A stretch of DNA of 64,000 bases from assembly GCA_037447655.1 (NCBI GenBank), contig JBBHKE010002135.1:310001-374000 (forward strand), written 5' to 3'. The notes under the pieces are model-generated. The model saw only the letters and a program-made list of their open reading frames with translations. It was not told the DNA's origin and ran no database searches. The first letter of the stretch is position 1; every line of letters begins with the position of its first letter. This stretch comes from Zygnema cylindricum (lineage: Eukaryota > Streptophyta > Zygnematophyceae > Zygnematales > Zygnemataceae). Below are positions 46,201-56,244 of this stretch, piece after piece. A program made the position numbers and the translations under genes.

Positions 46201-49200
46201 AGGTTGCCGTACCGTTTCGTACTATGTCGTACTCTTATTATTTTTTTGAAAAACAGCATCACAGAAGATTTGACCAGGCACTATCAAATACGACAGCAAA
46301 ACTACATACTAACGTGTTCCTTCAAGGTTGACTGTAGAATATATGTTTTGACGTGTACAAAATTCACGTTAAATCGGTCACTCTCAAATCTAACTTGGGA
46401 ACAAGTCAACAAGGAATTTAATGAAGAAAAAGAAAAAAATTAGTAAAACTTGAAGGTGTTCATAAACATTGTTAAAAACTAGACATCGTTGAATTCTTGA
46501 TGCAAGCCAAATGAACCAATTCATGCTTGAAAAAGGGTTTTCATTGCAATAGTTTTGGAACGACATAAACAATGAGGAATTAGGAACCACCACTTCCCAT
46601 AGAAAACTAGGAAAGGTTAGGAAAAGTTCTCAAAGTTCTTTTGTATTGGAGTACTTGACGAAAAATAGTGTGACCTACCCTTGGAGGAATCGAAGAAATG
46701 AAATGAACTAAACACATTTGAGCATAAGAGAAAACTGGGAACTATGGGTAGTTTTTAAAACGTTATAAAAAACAAGTAGGAATAATTTGGTGTTGCTGAA
46801 GAGAATAAGAAAACTTCTATTACTTCGAACATAACAAAATTTAGTCCTTACAAAAAGTACTATATATCATAGACTATAGAATACGTTGGGTTGAGATAAA
46901 ATACTTAATCATCAATCGTAAAGGAAATGATTGATATTGTACCTTGAGACCCACTCGGGAAGGTAGGGGGTGCTGACGTCACAGAAGGATCATAACCAAA
47001 AAGAGAGACAGGAATGGATCAGTAAATAACAAAAAAAAAAAATTGTTGTCTATCTAAACCAACACGTTACCAAAGCAACAACATTTTAATCCCCATACAT
47101 CATTTACAATAGAAAAGCAGATTGGCATGAAAACATCCTTAATATGGGAAGCAAAGATGTCAACTTTATGAAACTTAAAATCAGTTTGATGATTGCTTGA
47201 CTATGAAAAATTCATTTAAAGACTTAAAGGAACAACATAAGCTTTAGCTCCATGTTTTGTTCAAGGGGTTTTAACTACAAGAGAATCTTTAAAAATATTA
47301 CAAATCTGGCTAAAAATATACTTGGACTATCTTTCTTTAGTGAAACTTGTATATCTTCTTTTAAAAAAAGAGGACACCTGTGACGAATAATTGTACGAAA
47401 AATATCTATTTTTTGTCAAACTTGCCTATCAATTTTTCGTGAGATGTTGACGTGTGTTTGTTTAAAAATTTTACGAAAATTCACCGTTCATGTTTGCCTT
47501 TTCCGTTATAATAAGAAATTCGTTTGTATTGAATATACGGTTCCCTCGCTCTTTAACATACATTTCCAACCGTACAAGGTACAACAAACCCTCAGAATTC
47601 ACATTCACAAAGTCAACGCGAAAATATAGTATGCAACAAGACAAAATCGTGAGACCTAGGATTTAGAGGACCTGGAGGAGGTCGTGGTGGAGGGATAGGG
47701 GGAGAAGGAGGAGGTTTTCGAGGAGGAGGAGGAGGTTTTCGAGGAGGAGGAGGAGGTTTTCGAGGAGGAGGAGGAGGTTTTCGAGGAGGTGGTGGTCGGG
47801 TAGAAGGGGGTGGTGGTATTGGGGAAGATCGAGGGGCTTGTATCGGAGCGCAATGAATCAAAGCAATCAACGAAATCATCAGCTAGGGGCGTAGTGAATT
47901 GAGGGGAAGGTGGTCAGGGGAGGGATACTGGTATGGAGGGGAAGGCGATGGTGGTGGAGGAGGAGGAGGAGAAGGTGGTGGAGGGGAAGGCGATGGTGGT
48001 GGAGGAGGAGGAGGAGAAGGTGGGGAGGTGGAGGGGATGGTGGTGGTGGAGGAGGAGAAGGTGGAGGAGGGGGAAGGTCTGTGATAAAAGAAAAATCACA
48101 ATAAACGACAACTTTAGAATGTTGTAACATATTGGCAAGAGTGTCGTGTTCTTAAATAGTATTTGCAAATACAAAAGAAGATGAAATTTGGCATAAAGAG
48201 AACAAATTATACGTCACGGAATAGTTCAAACAACTTCACAACATTGTTTTGAGGAAATAACGTTATGATTGCCTTAATAATCATTATTATATGAAATAAT
48301 GATATCTTTTAAACTACACATGAGCATGGAAAGAAAATAAGTAACTGAGTGAAATCAAATGCTACAACAATACGCGATGTGGGATCTAGGGTAGCATGCT
48401 CACAAAATATTAAGGTTCTATTAAAACTTTGATAGGAAGCAATACTGAAAAGGTTTTCGTTAGAATAATTTTTTAAACATCAAAATTAGAAACTCTACCA
48501 AAATGCAGTCTAAAACCTTGAAATTTTAAGATTTCGCATAATTACAGGATATAATTTGGATACGGATGTACACAAGCCGACAATACCAAAACTCCAAGCA
48601 CAACTTTCAAAGTAGAGGCTGGACATAATGGCAAATGAAGAAAGCCTAGTAATGAGGTTTTTTAAAGAGAGAGAGAGAGATAGAGAGAGACGACCATCCT
48701 AGCTAAAGACGTCAAAACCACTTGATTTTCCACTAATTTTCATCTTGTATTGTGGACCATATCATATTATGTATTGAGCAACACAATACAAAGTGATTAT
48801 GGAAAAACGCCATAAAACATTCCAAAAATCTCACTCCTACATTTTGGGAACTAGAAAAATTGTAAATTCAAACATTCATAAGCATCGTTTACTATAATAT
48901 CTCCCGTTTTCTCCTGTCTTCCCGTCATCCCCTCTCCTATGCCATCCAATGCCATGATCTGAAGAGTCAATCGATGTACTTTACGTACTTCGCCCTCGAA
49001 CGTAAGTATCTCCAGTTGCAGTTTTTGTGGTCGGTATGCTTCCATTTGATTTCAAGCAGCAGGAATTTCCTTGAATGAAATAACTCAGGCATCTGCAATC
49101 TTTTGTGCACCGTGTTTTGCAAAGATTTGCGGGAGGACCGCATGAACCGATAAAATAACCGTTACTAACTGTTAATGGGTATTTTGTGAATGAGTCAAGT

Positions 49201-51441
49201 AGTCCAGTGGAAGTGCAAGTCTGAGCCTCTGCACAAAATAAACACTAATTGCATTAGAATTTTGAACGCATGCAGTAGATAAAAGTCAACAGGCTTCTTA
49301 CAAGGAGGAGTTCACTTCCTCTATTTCTTTTTCCTCTTTGGGGAAGGAGATTGAGGACCCTAAGTGAACTATTGTCAGGAGGATATTCATTCAAAATACC
49401 AAAGAAAACATTTTCTGTTCTGACCTTGGCAGCGGGGCACTGTTTCTTGCATTGACAATGATCGAATACTATAACTCAACATAAGCCAATGATGTTAATA
49501 CAACAAATCTAATATAATTAAACTAATGCTATGAATAAAGATTTTTGAGTCGGGTGTCACTCGGGTTGGTACGTTTACTTCTGGTGTTATGTTAATCATT
49601 TGCACATGTACTTCATTTTTTTGTCCTTTGTGAGGAAGATAACTTTTTACACCTGTATATTAAATGCATTTAAAGGAAATAAAAAACTTTGGCATCCACT
49701 GAGTATTTCATTGCCAAACGCCAAAATTTCAATCGGAAACAAGATGTCAAGGGCGGTAATCTCTGTATAACGGTTTTCAATTAAGTTAACAAGATTTTGA
49801 CACCAATTTCACCATAATTCAAAGGGTTGAAAGTGACCTAGTGAGTCAAGATTAAGACTTCACAGTTGAGGTCAAAAAACCTCTGAAAGATTCATATGTC
49901 CTTATGTTTGATGAATCCTAGTTATAGATTAAGAAATGGACACAAGACGCGGGCATCGAACCTTGAATACTGGAATTTAAACATTTTTAAAGAAAGTTAA
50001 ACTTATAGATTTTGAACTTTAAATGCTAAGAATCGAACATTGGACAACGGCCATTGGATATTGAAAATTTATTATGGGACATTGGAGAATTGAAATTGGA
50101 AGCTCGACATTGATATCGTATTCGGGACATTAGACTTTGGACTTGGACATCCGACATTGGACATCTAATCTTCAGTGTTGGATAAAGGACATTGGACATA
50201 GAGCATTGGGTATTGAACATTAAAAACGCTGATATTTTGATAGACTTCAAATGTCAAATACTGTACTTTTGCAAACTGGACGTCAAAAACTTGATAATTT
50301 AACAAGGTGGACATTGGACTTTAAGCAATAGATATTTGAGGAATTTACATCAAATATAAGATATTATGGGCATCGGACGCTGGTCATTGGGCATTGGACC
50401 TTAGACATTGAGAAATGGACAAAATATCAAGCAAAAACTGAATATGAAAGTGGAAATTGAACTGCTGCATGTTGAGCATCAAGTTCAAAGATTGAACATC
50501 ATTGTACATGGACATTTGGACAGTTGGACGATTGGATATTGGAAATTGGAAATTGGAAATTGGATTTTGGAATTTAGATAGAATTAAAGGTCAAGTAATT
50601 GCCCATTTCCAGTTAAAATTGAGCAATGAACTTGTATTTTTCGCCGCCAAAATGATTCCCACATGCTACTTTTAATTGATAAGCATCATAATCTTCGAAA
50701 TTTAGGTGACAACGGGCATTGGCATTGCATGCTAAAAGACGAGAAACAAAAAACTAATAAAATCCAAGCTCATCAAATCGTCAATTTGTTTTATTTCTAA
50801 GTGTAAAAAGAGATATCAAATCAACAAGAAGCACCTTGCAAAGGCAAAACTCAGTTGTTTATTAAAAAAAAAAAAAAAACATTATCAAGTACGCATGACG
50901 TTTGAAAAACGTCCGTATAATAAAATGCAATTGTTTTTTTTTGAAATAAAATTACAAATGTTTATTATCCTGTCAACTTTGACATGCTGCTACCTTCTGG
51001 CCAAAAAAAAAAGAAAAAGTATGGAAGAAAAAGAACACCACCGCTATATTGACAAACATCAAACGGATACTCACACACACGCAAATGCAAATATAAATAA
51101 GAGGGCTAAAAGGATCTCGGAAAAAAAACACGCATCAAACCTCCATTGATCCCCGCTATTAATCCTCCGATATCTATTCTTCCCGAGCTTGGAAAACAGC
51201 GTGCACACCATATAGTCAAATACATACTATTTACCATATTATGTAAAAGAGACAAGAGTAGTAAATTTTAAATAGGAGAGGTGGGGAGAGAGACAAAACA
51301 AGAAGAGAGAGAAAATAAAAGTAAGCAAATGTCTAGGCATGTTCCCACGTGTGTACGGCCTGGGGTCTCACCTGCTATCCCGCCATGGAGGGCCATGGCC
51401 GCCACAAGCGACAAGAGCATCTGCAGGCAATGAGGCGACAT
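32344..51441 (-). CDS. secreted multidomain papain-family cysteine protease (PAN-like, Pro-rich, LRR, EGF, C1A protease, EGF, EGF, LysM x4)
   Basis: I reconstruct 27 exons (high to low): 51441-51372, 50731-50670, 49226-48989, 48078-47929, 47836-47672, 46972-46943, 45998-45872, 45068-44997, 44741-44670, 44548-44477, 43840-43769, 43183-43112, 42579-42508, 41307-41236, 41074-41003, 39948-39599, 39267-39079, 38744-38515, 38261-38118, 37574-37355, 36681-36502, 34690-34547, 34246-34131, 33842-33753, 33517-33407, 32993-32796, 32568-32344. Every intron is GT-AG and the phases agree, giving 3615 nt and about 1204 residues plus stop. From exon 5 on I am confident; exons 2-4 (donor choices) are tentative. 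There is a signal peptide and no transmembrane segment, so the product should act in the wall or apoplast. LysM modules bind GlcNAc-type glycans, LRRs bind partners, and the protease domain keeps its catalytic residues. Volvox is reported to have LysM-bearing chitin-binding cysteine proteases (from memory), but I know of none with an LRR array. Confidence 0.85.
34547..36681 (-). CDS. exons 21-22: two EGF-like modules
   Basis: Exon 21 (36681-36502) encodes DPCLVNNFARKK, then NPCGNGICTPYGATNLCEC and TCAPG. Exon 22 (34690-34547) encodes NPCGVGTCVNSVAFPGSYLC, then ICPIGYSP and LTCVPG. Each is a single symmetric phase 1-1 exon, the classic form of shuffled EGF modules. They probably space the protease from the LysM modules. 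Exon 21 uses a less common donor (GTGCTC). Residues are about 851-958. Confidence 0.85.
35271..36096. repeat. minisatellite of 14-bp units in the intron between exons 21 and 22
   Basis: About 59 head-to-tail copies of GGAGCATTTCAAAA with few variants. Because three units make 42 bases, the plus strand carries a long chance frame with a 14-residue repeat; this is not a gene. Confidence 0.97.
37355..39267 (-). CDS. exons 17-20: papain-family (C1A) protease domain
   Basis: Exon 17 (39267-39079) encodes the start of the mature domain, SWNWVKRSAVAPVKDQLLC, with the oxyanion-hole Gln. Exon 18 (38744-38515) has the catalytic Cys in NTCWLFASISAVESA and SEYQILDCS. Exon 19 (38261-38118) has NGWLGLLLALQQQPAVVSIE. 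Exon 20 (37574-37355) has the catalytic His in NGVDHAVVVVGYD and Asn in WLIRNSWGPNWGDNGYM. All catalytic residues are present, so it is probably active, although the usual GSCWAF is NTCWLF. The usual N-terminal I29 inhibitor prodomain is absent; only about 30 unrelated residues separate the EGF module from the protease. Residues are about 590-850. Confidence 0.93.
39599..39948 (-). CDS. exon 16: last LRR, Cys-rich cap and first EGF-like module
   Basis: A 350-nt exon. It opens with the ninth LRR (NLRNNLLTGNLALVF, joined to exon 15 through a split Ile codon) and passes through VDVSLNYLTG and a paired-Cys segment (NWTCLINVINCLD). It ends with an EGF-like module containing ACGGHGICTALDVPCTCDNGYL. 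The donor GTAGGT at 39598 leaves phase 1. Because one exon holds both LRR and EGF parts, the LRR array and the protease half cannot be two separate genes unless this exon is shared. Residues are about 473-589. Confidence 0.85.
41003..45998 (-). CDS. exons 7-15: LRRNT_2 cap and eight LRRs
   Basis: Exon 7 (45998-45872) encodes AILLEFKLGLMDVSDSLRYW and VCQWGNVGC, the classic N-terminal cap of plant LRR proteins. Exons 8-15 are each exactly 72 nt with phase 2 on both sides, one 24-residue repeat per exon, such as SNYLSGSIPNSLCNLTSL, NNQLTGRIPDCFVNLTNL and NSFNGSIPDSFGNLSSL. This one-repeat-per-exon pattern is that of plant LRR receptor kinases. No kinase follows. Instead the ninth repeat runs into the Cys-rich/EGF exon of the protease. 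The array would serve as a binding surface for a protein or peptide partner. Residues are about 239-472. Confidence 0.9.
41130..42775 (-). repeat. intragenic tandem duplication, copy 2 (LRR exons 13-14)
   Basis: It matches 43018-44060 through exons and introns, for example TTCGAAGTAAAATCAAAAAT at 41141 and 43019. It carries an extra stretch of about 600 bp (about 41690-42280) not found in the other copy. Confidence 0.8.
43018..44060 (-). repeat. intragenic tandem duplication, copy 1 (LRR exons 11-12)
   Basis: It is the partner of 41130-42775. The encoded repeat pairs differ at only a few residues (GKNRLEGGIPSNIGNLAKL against GINRLEGGIPSNIGNLAKL). Confidence 0.8.
46943..48078 (-). CDS. exons 4-6: proline-rich, extensin-like region
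   Basis: Exon 4 (48078-47929) begins NLPPPPPSPPPPPPSPPPP and then reads Leu/His-rich in the frame that fits the splice phases. Exon 5 (47836-47672) encodes four copies of a KPPPPPR-type unit, then SPPIPPPRPPP. Exon 6 (46972-46943) is a 30-nt exon encoding PPTFPSGSQ that leads into the LRR cap. Such Pro/Ser-Pro tracts are typical of wall glycoproteins and would be hydroxylated and glycosylated, giving a rigid spacer. The second half of exon 4 would be proline-rich only in another frame, so an indel or a different donor is possible. Residues are about 124-238. Confidence 0.65.
48667..48690. repeat. GA microsatellite in intron 3
   Basis: AGAGAGAGAGAGAGATAGAGAG, with one interruption. Confidence 0.8.
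48989..50731 (-). CDS. exons 2-3: Cys-rich, PAN/apple-like segment
   Basis: Exon 2 (50731-50670) encodes a 20-residue piece (CNANARCHLNFEDYDAYQLK); its donor is weak. Exon 3 (49226-48989, or to 48985 with the alternative donor) encodes NGYFIGSCGPPANLC, then CTKDCRCLSYFIQGNSCCLK, then TATGDTYVR. The cysteine spacing and final aromatic-Val resemble the PAN/apple domain of plant lectin receptor kinases, which mediates protein or sugar contacts. The match is by eye only. Residues are about 24-123 of the protein. Confidence 0.55.
49960..50580. repeat. degenerate ACATTGGAC-type repeats in intron 2
   Basis: GGACATTGGACATT, TTGGAAATTGGAAATTGG and similar words recur irregularly every 8-20 bases. This is an old simple-sequence expansion inside the intron. 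Confidence 0.6.
51372..51441 (-). CDS. exon 1: start codon and signal peptide
   Basis: The ATG at 51441 opens MSPHCLQMLLSLVAAMALHG, a hydrophobic leader with small residues (GGIAG) at a plausible cleavage site near residue 22-24. The donor GTGAGA follows at 51371. A GA/CT repeat lies 140-180 bp upstream. Confidence 0.75.
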
Positions 51442-51579
51442 GGCTGCCGCGAAAAAAACGAATAAAAACGCCGAATTTAAAAAAAACGACTAAAGAAATC
51501 CGGAATTTATAAAACGATGACTGTTCTATTGCACTCGGGACAGGACGGCCGACATTTTCGACAATTGTCTCAAGGAGAA

Positions 51580-51582
<3 letters not shown>

Positions 51583-51617
<35 letters not shown>
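51583..51617. repeat. GA (CT) repeat upstream of the protease gene
   Basis: About 17 GA units end 176-142 bp upstream of the ATG. On the coding strand this is a CT run in the likely 5'UTR or core promoter, where such tracts are common in plants. I see no clear TATA box. Confidence 0.7.
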
Positions 51618-51619
<2 letters not shown>

Positions 51620-54600
51620 CCGCCCAAGGGATACTCAAATTGAAAAAGAACTCGCGTGATTGGTCCACGGCGGCGAATCTTTGGACAAAGTTGGCTATCG
51701 GCCGGTCGAACCTTTTCGCGTCTGCCAGCCGTTAACATTAGAATCCGTACAGCGCCATGCAGACATGCAGATCGCAGAAGTGTACGGCTGTCAGGAATCG
51801 GAAACGCGTTGACTGTTTGAAGGTTTACTGGTTTAGCATTCAGCTTCCGCCGTACTACTAGCTTTACACGTGCGAAGGGCGGAAGCTATTGTAGCAGAAT
51901 TGGTTAGCGGGACACGTCACGTCACGTACTTTTGCGCCGCCGACAATTAGCGAAGGGAAGAGTCGCGGCCACCCTAGACTATATTTTCTGTCAGGGCCTC
52001 GAATCTGATTGGATCCCGGGGCGACTGCCGACAATGCGCGCCAGACTGCTTAGACAGCTGGCATGTACTTCTTTTCAGACACGTGTCGTGTTTGGAATGG
52101 GCCAACGTTGTCGGCATAAATTTTTGAAAGAAAACGGTACGGAAACACTGTCCTGAAAAATGGTACATAAAGACTCCCCGTAAAGATTTTCCATATTTTG
52201 ACAGATTTCCGGGAAACTCTATGCGTTTACGTTTCAGAAAGTTTTGAATACGATAAGTAAATACTATTTTATTAGATTATTTTATATTTTATATCGTGTT
52301 TTATACTTAATTCGTTGCGTCAATTCACTCAATTCAGGGTGAAGTTCCATTAGACGAAAAGTGAGCTTGTTTACAGAAATTCGGACCTCTCCGTACTACG
52401 CCGTACTTCTTATTTTGTTTTTATGCGGAAAACAACATTACAGAGAATCTTGCTAATATTCTCCAAAAGTCTGGGAGTTAACAGTGACCGTTGGATATTT
52501 TTTCGCGAAGCATTCGCTTCGAAAGTTTCTGTAAATGGTGATGTACCTCGCGAGGTACATCACCAATTACAGAAAAATTTGAGCCGCGACACGTTGGATA
52601 ATGAGCATACGTGTCAATATGGCAACCAACGGAAATCAAAAAATTTCGCACACGATATACGCATTCAAATATCCAGCAGAAAATACAAACGAAATCTCGT
52701 AACGCACTTTTGTCACGCTATTTCTGTTGTCGCCCATTCGTCACAATATTTCTGACAGCGCTCATTCGTCACGCGTAAAAACAGGAAACCCTAAAGAAAT
52801 GCGGTGGTATCTCACAAGGCGTCTACAAAAATTACAAAACCTGTATTGAACGATGACCTGGTACGCACGTGCATGGTACGCAAATGAAGATATTTGGTCG
52901 GTGTGAAAATCATTGACGATTTTTAGTATCAAATCTATTCATTCGTGGCACCACTCTTTTGCTACCACGTGGATTACAGACTCTCTGCAATGGAATTTCG
53001 TTCAAATTGTAGCATCCTGTTATGTTGGCCGTACAATTACAGAATGTCCTAATGGAACTTCACCCTCAGTCAATTGTGAAGCGTTGCCATCATATTTTTT
53101 AGGTTTTTCAAAGTACGGTACGGTATTGTACTTCAGTACGGAAAAAGCCGCGAATGGATACGAATACGTAATTGTTATGTGCACATCCGAGTGCTAGATG
53201 GGCACCCGCAAAACAACAGTTGTACAAAACCGTACACTTTCATAACATAAAGAGAGGGTTCGAGGAGTCCGCCCAGCCGGCCCGTCAAAACTTCTGTGTC
53301 CGTACAGACGACCGCTAAAGTCGCATCCTCGCTCGTGCGAGACACTGCCAGTTGGTGGATAAGCACAGTACAGATTTTCGATGGTCGACGACGCGGCAGC
53401 ACTCCGGTATTTTTTCTCAAAAATAAAGTACGAACCCGCTCAAAAATGGCCTTAGCACGAAATATCGTGCTCGGTTCGGTTCGCCATCGATGCTCCGTAC
53501 ACTTCATAAAAGCTTAGACTCGGCACGATGCCACGTGGCCAGCCGTATTAATAATCTGTCCTGTCTGTTGGCGCCTCGGGGGTCTCTCCACACGCGTTGT
53601 CAGAAATGGTGATGCCGGCTAGCAGTCGGCCGTCAGTAATATTTGACGGCGTCGAGTGGACACTCCTCGGAAGATCGATAGGCGCTTCAAAAATCGTACA
53701 TTTCTGTACGAGATTTTTTCTTTTCGGATGCCCACCCAGCATTTTGTGGTGTCCGCATAGCGATTCCGTTCAGAAAAAATGCGTACGGTCTTTTTTGTCA
53801 ACTGTCTTTTTTGTGAACTTCTTTTAAGAATATTATTCTCAAAAAGTTCAGTGCGCACTGTCCGATGGAATTTACGAACGTTCGAGATTTTCTTGTCCGA
53901 TGTGACTTTTGTTCTTCGATCAATTTTCGCAACTCTTGAAAATCTGTCCGTACAAGATGTACAAAATCCGATTATTATTGGTCGCTGTCCTTTTAGTTGT
54001 TTTTTTAGATTTTTTAGGGTCTTTTTGGGTTTTTTTGGGTTTTTTGGGTTTTCTAGGTTTGCATTGGTCGGCTGTCGTCAGCTTATAGTACGATACGACC
54101 CTGTTTTGCGCTACGATACGACCCTGTTTTGCGCTTAAAAGTTAAAACCCTGAAAATTATAAATATATAATTAAGAAAGAAGCATACTATACGATTGTAT
54201 TTTAAAACATAAGATACGTTTTCGCAAAACATGCGCGGACAGGTGGCATGGAACAACTAAAAATTCGTACTTTTTAGTCGTATTCCCTGTCACGAAGATC
54301 TAACGAAGATGCCCTTTGGAGATTTTTTAGGGTTGAGTAGGACACTAGGACTAGAAGAAAACGTACAGTCGCCTATCCGGGAAAGAAATAGACCGAAAAC
54401 AGGAGACTACCGTACTGTACGGAATTAAACCTGCCGTGGAAGCTTCTCAAAATGACATCCTGAGGTCATCGTAGAAGCAAACGTGACAAGTGGACTGCTG
54501 GAAACATTTTGACTTTCCTGGTTCCGTACAAGTCGCAAAACGCGATTTTTGACTGAGGCAAAGCAAAGTCTGCAGACGTCATTCGCTACAGCTGTCACGC

Positions 54601-55468
54601 ATGGCACAAAATGTAACGCGATTCTGAAGGAAGGCTAAAGCTTTTTGGGCAATGAATGGAAAGTACAGTACAGAACATAAAAAGGTACAGTACTGTACTG
54701 TACTAGAAACCTCGTCTGTACTGGGCGTACTAAAAACAAAAGAACGATAGTGCGTACGGATGGAAGGTACGAGCTTTTCTAGTTTTTATGTAGTTAACAA
54801 AAACAAAATAGCGTGGAATTTTTCTCTCTTTTACGCATCTCAGGGTGATCACGTCGGACAAATTTGCCCTAATTATGAGGATAAAAAACCCAAAAAAAAC
54901 CTTAAAAAACCCTAAAATATCGAAATTGTACTGTTTGAAGACAAATCGTATATAAAATCAACCAGAAAATAGTACAAATAGTACGATAAACCATCTAAAC
55001 GAGGGTTGAACTTCCGTACAATATTGTACTGACCTGTGATGTAATTACTAATTACCTATCGTTTTATTTTTGAGATAACATCCAAAACTGGGCGAATTAA
55101 ATTCCTTCATTCGGACTAAACAATTCTCAAATATTTTTACGGGCAGAATTCAATTTTTATGTTTTCAGTTTTGTCCATATCGTACAAGAAAAATAGAATA
55201 TAAAAGCGACTTTGTCTTCCGCGACTCTCCCAATCATTGAGCGGAGTACCAGGGGCCCAAAATGTTCTTTCCGAGGCCGTTTGTCCGTTAATGAAAAGAA
55301 ACGACAAATAAAAAAACGGGTAGAGCTGGACAAGACCTGTACGGCCGCCAGCTAGAGCCAGCTACACGTGCGAAATCGTTTGACGCGACGGACCTTTCGA
55401 AGCGGCTTTCGTGATTTCGCGACGCTCTCCAATGATTGGGCGGAATTTTTATGGATTTTTAGGGTTTT
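51618..55468. other. intergenic region, no gene seen
   Basis: Short frames only. GTAC words are very frequent. T-rich stretches with TTTAGGG-type words occur near 54000, 54315 and 55455. A strong palindrome lies at 52526-52575. Confidence 0.55.
52526..52575. repeat. 50-bp palindrome
   Basis: Two 25-base arms meet without a spacer at 52550/52551 (ACCTCG and CGAGGT) and match at 24 of 25 positions. Just upstream is a smaller hairpin (CGAAGC, ATTC, GCTTCG). Confidence 0.85.
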
Positions 55469-55544
55469 TTAAATTTTTACTAGTGCGCCTACGAACAGAA
55501 TCGTCCAATATCGCATGGGCGCCAAAGTGAAAACTTTGGTTAAA

Positions 55545-55617
55545 TGGCCAAGCCGGGGATCAAACCCGGGACCTTGTGTTAGACATACACTAGCTCTACC
55601 AACTGAGCTACCCGGCC
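55545..55617 (-). tRNA. tRNA-like gene, anticodon GTC (Asp) by position; possibly a SINE head
   Basis: The 73-nt minus-strand sequence folds as a full cloverleaf: acceptor GGCCGGG with CTTGGCC (seven pairs, two G-U), D-arm GCTC/GAGC, anticodon stem of four pairs plus an A-A mismatch, five-base variable loop and T-arm CCGGG/CCCGG. The A-box TAGCTCAGTTGG is perfect and the B-box differs by one base. T33 is followed by GTC. A TTTT run lies about 15 bases downstream. The body does not resemble eukaryotic tRNA-Asp, so it could be a pseudogene or the tRNA-derived head of a SINE. Confidence 0.6.
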
Positions 55618-55639
55618 GATTGTGCATGCAAGCGCCTGA

Positions 55640-55921
55640 AACCGAATTTACGGCAATTAACGGCGCACTGGCGTAACCAGCATATACTGCGATACACACG
55701 TGTGGAGTCCGAAGTGGACATTCCTCCAACACATGCAACACTTTGAAATGCTGCCATACTTTTGATATTGCTCCTTTCGGAATGCTTTTTTTAGAATGTT
55801 TGCATTCCTCCTTAATTTTTTGTAAGTTTTCTAATTCTTTGACATTTTGAATGTCTTCTACCTCCTCATCAAAAATCTGTCTCCCATCCTCCTCTCCTCC
55901 TACAATTTCCTCATAATCCAT
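55640..55921 (-). CDS. hypothetical short acidic frame
   Basis: From MDYEEIVGGEEDGRQIFDEE the frame is acidic, then Lys-rich, with KGAISKVWQHFKVLHVLEEC, which faintly recalls a BED-type zinc finger. It runs on into the tRNA-like gene, so its 3' part is certainly not coding. It may be a scrap of a transposase. There is no firm support. Confidence 0.2.
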
Positions 55922-56244
55922 AGAATGAATAAATATATAATTTTAGTTTTTTAGTATTTTATAAAAAACTAGTATTGCCTGAAATAAGTGCTGCCAGAAT
56001 TTTCAAAATATGGCGTTTGGAAATGGCGCCAGTCTGACAGGTGTGTTCATGTGCTTCGTTCAGTCTGTTCGTTTTTTTTTGGAAAAAGTTTCATTCACAA
56101 ATTTTACAATGTATTGTATTTTTTTCGTTTCAGTAGTATAGTTATATAACTATAATGTATTAATTTGTATTTGTCTACATTTATGTGCAGTGTTGTCCGT
56201 AAAATTTTTCTTGAATAGATACGAAACAGATTCTCATACGTGGC
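55922..56244. other. AT-rich spacer, no gene seen
   Basis: Nothing recognisable before the gypsy LTR. Confidence 0.5.

Noticed and set aside
47899-48130. Gly/Arg- and Leu/His-rich frames around the proline-rich exon
   Set aside because: They are alternative frames of a low-complexity CCT/CCA tract. Only the phase-consistent reading was kept.
46190-52480. weak similarity between about 46200-46270 and 52385-52455
   Set aside because: Only about 60-70 bases align loosely. Not enough to define a repeat family by eye.
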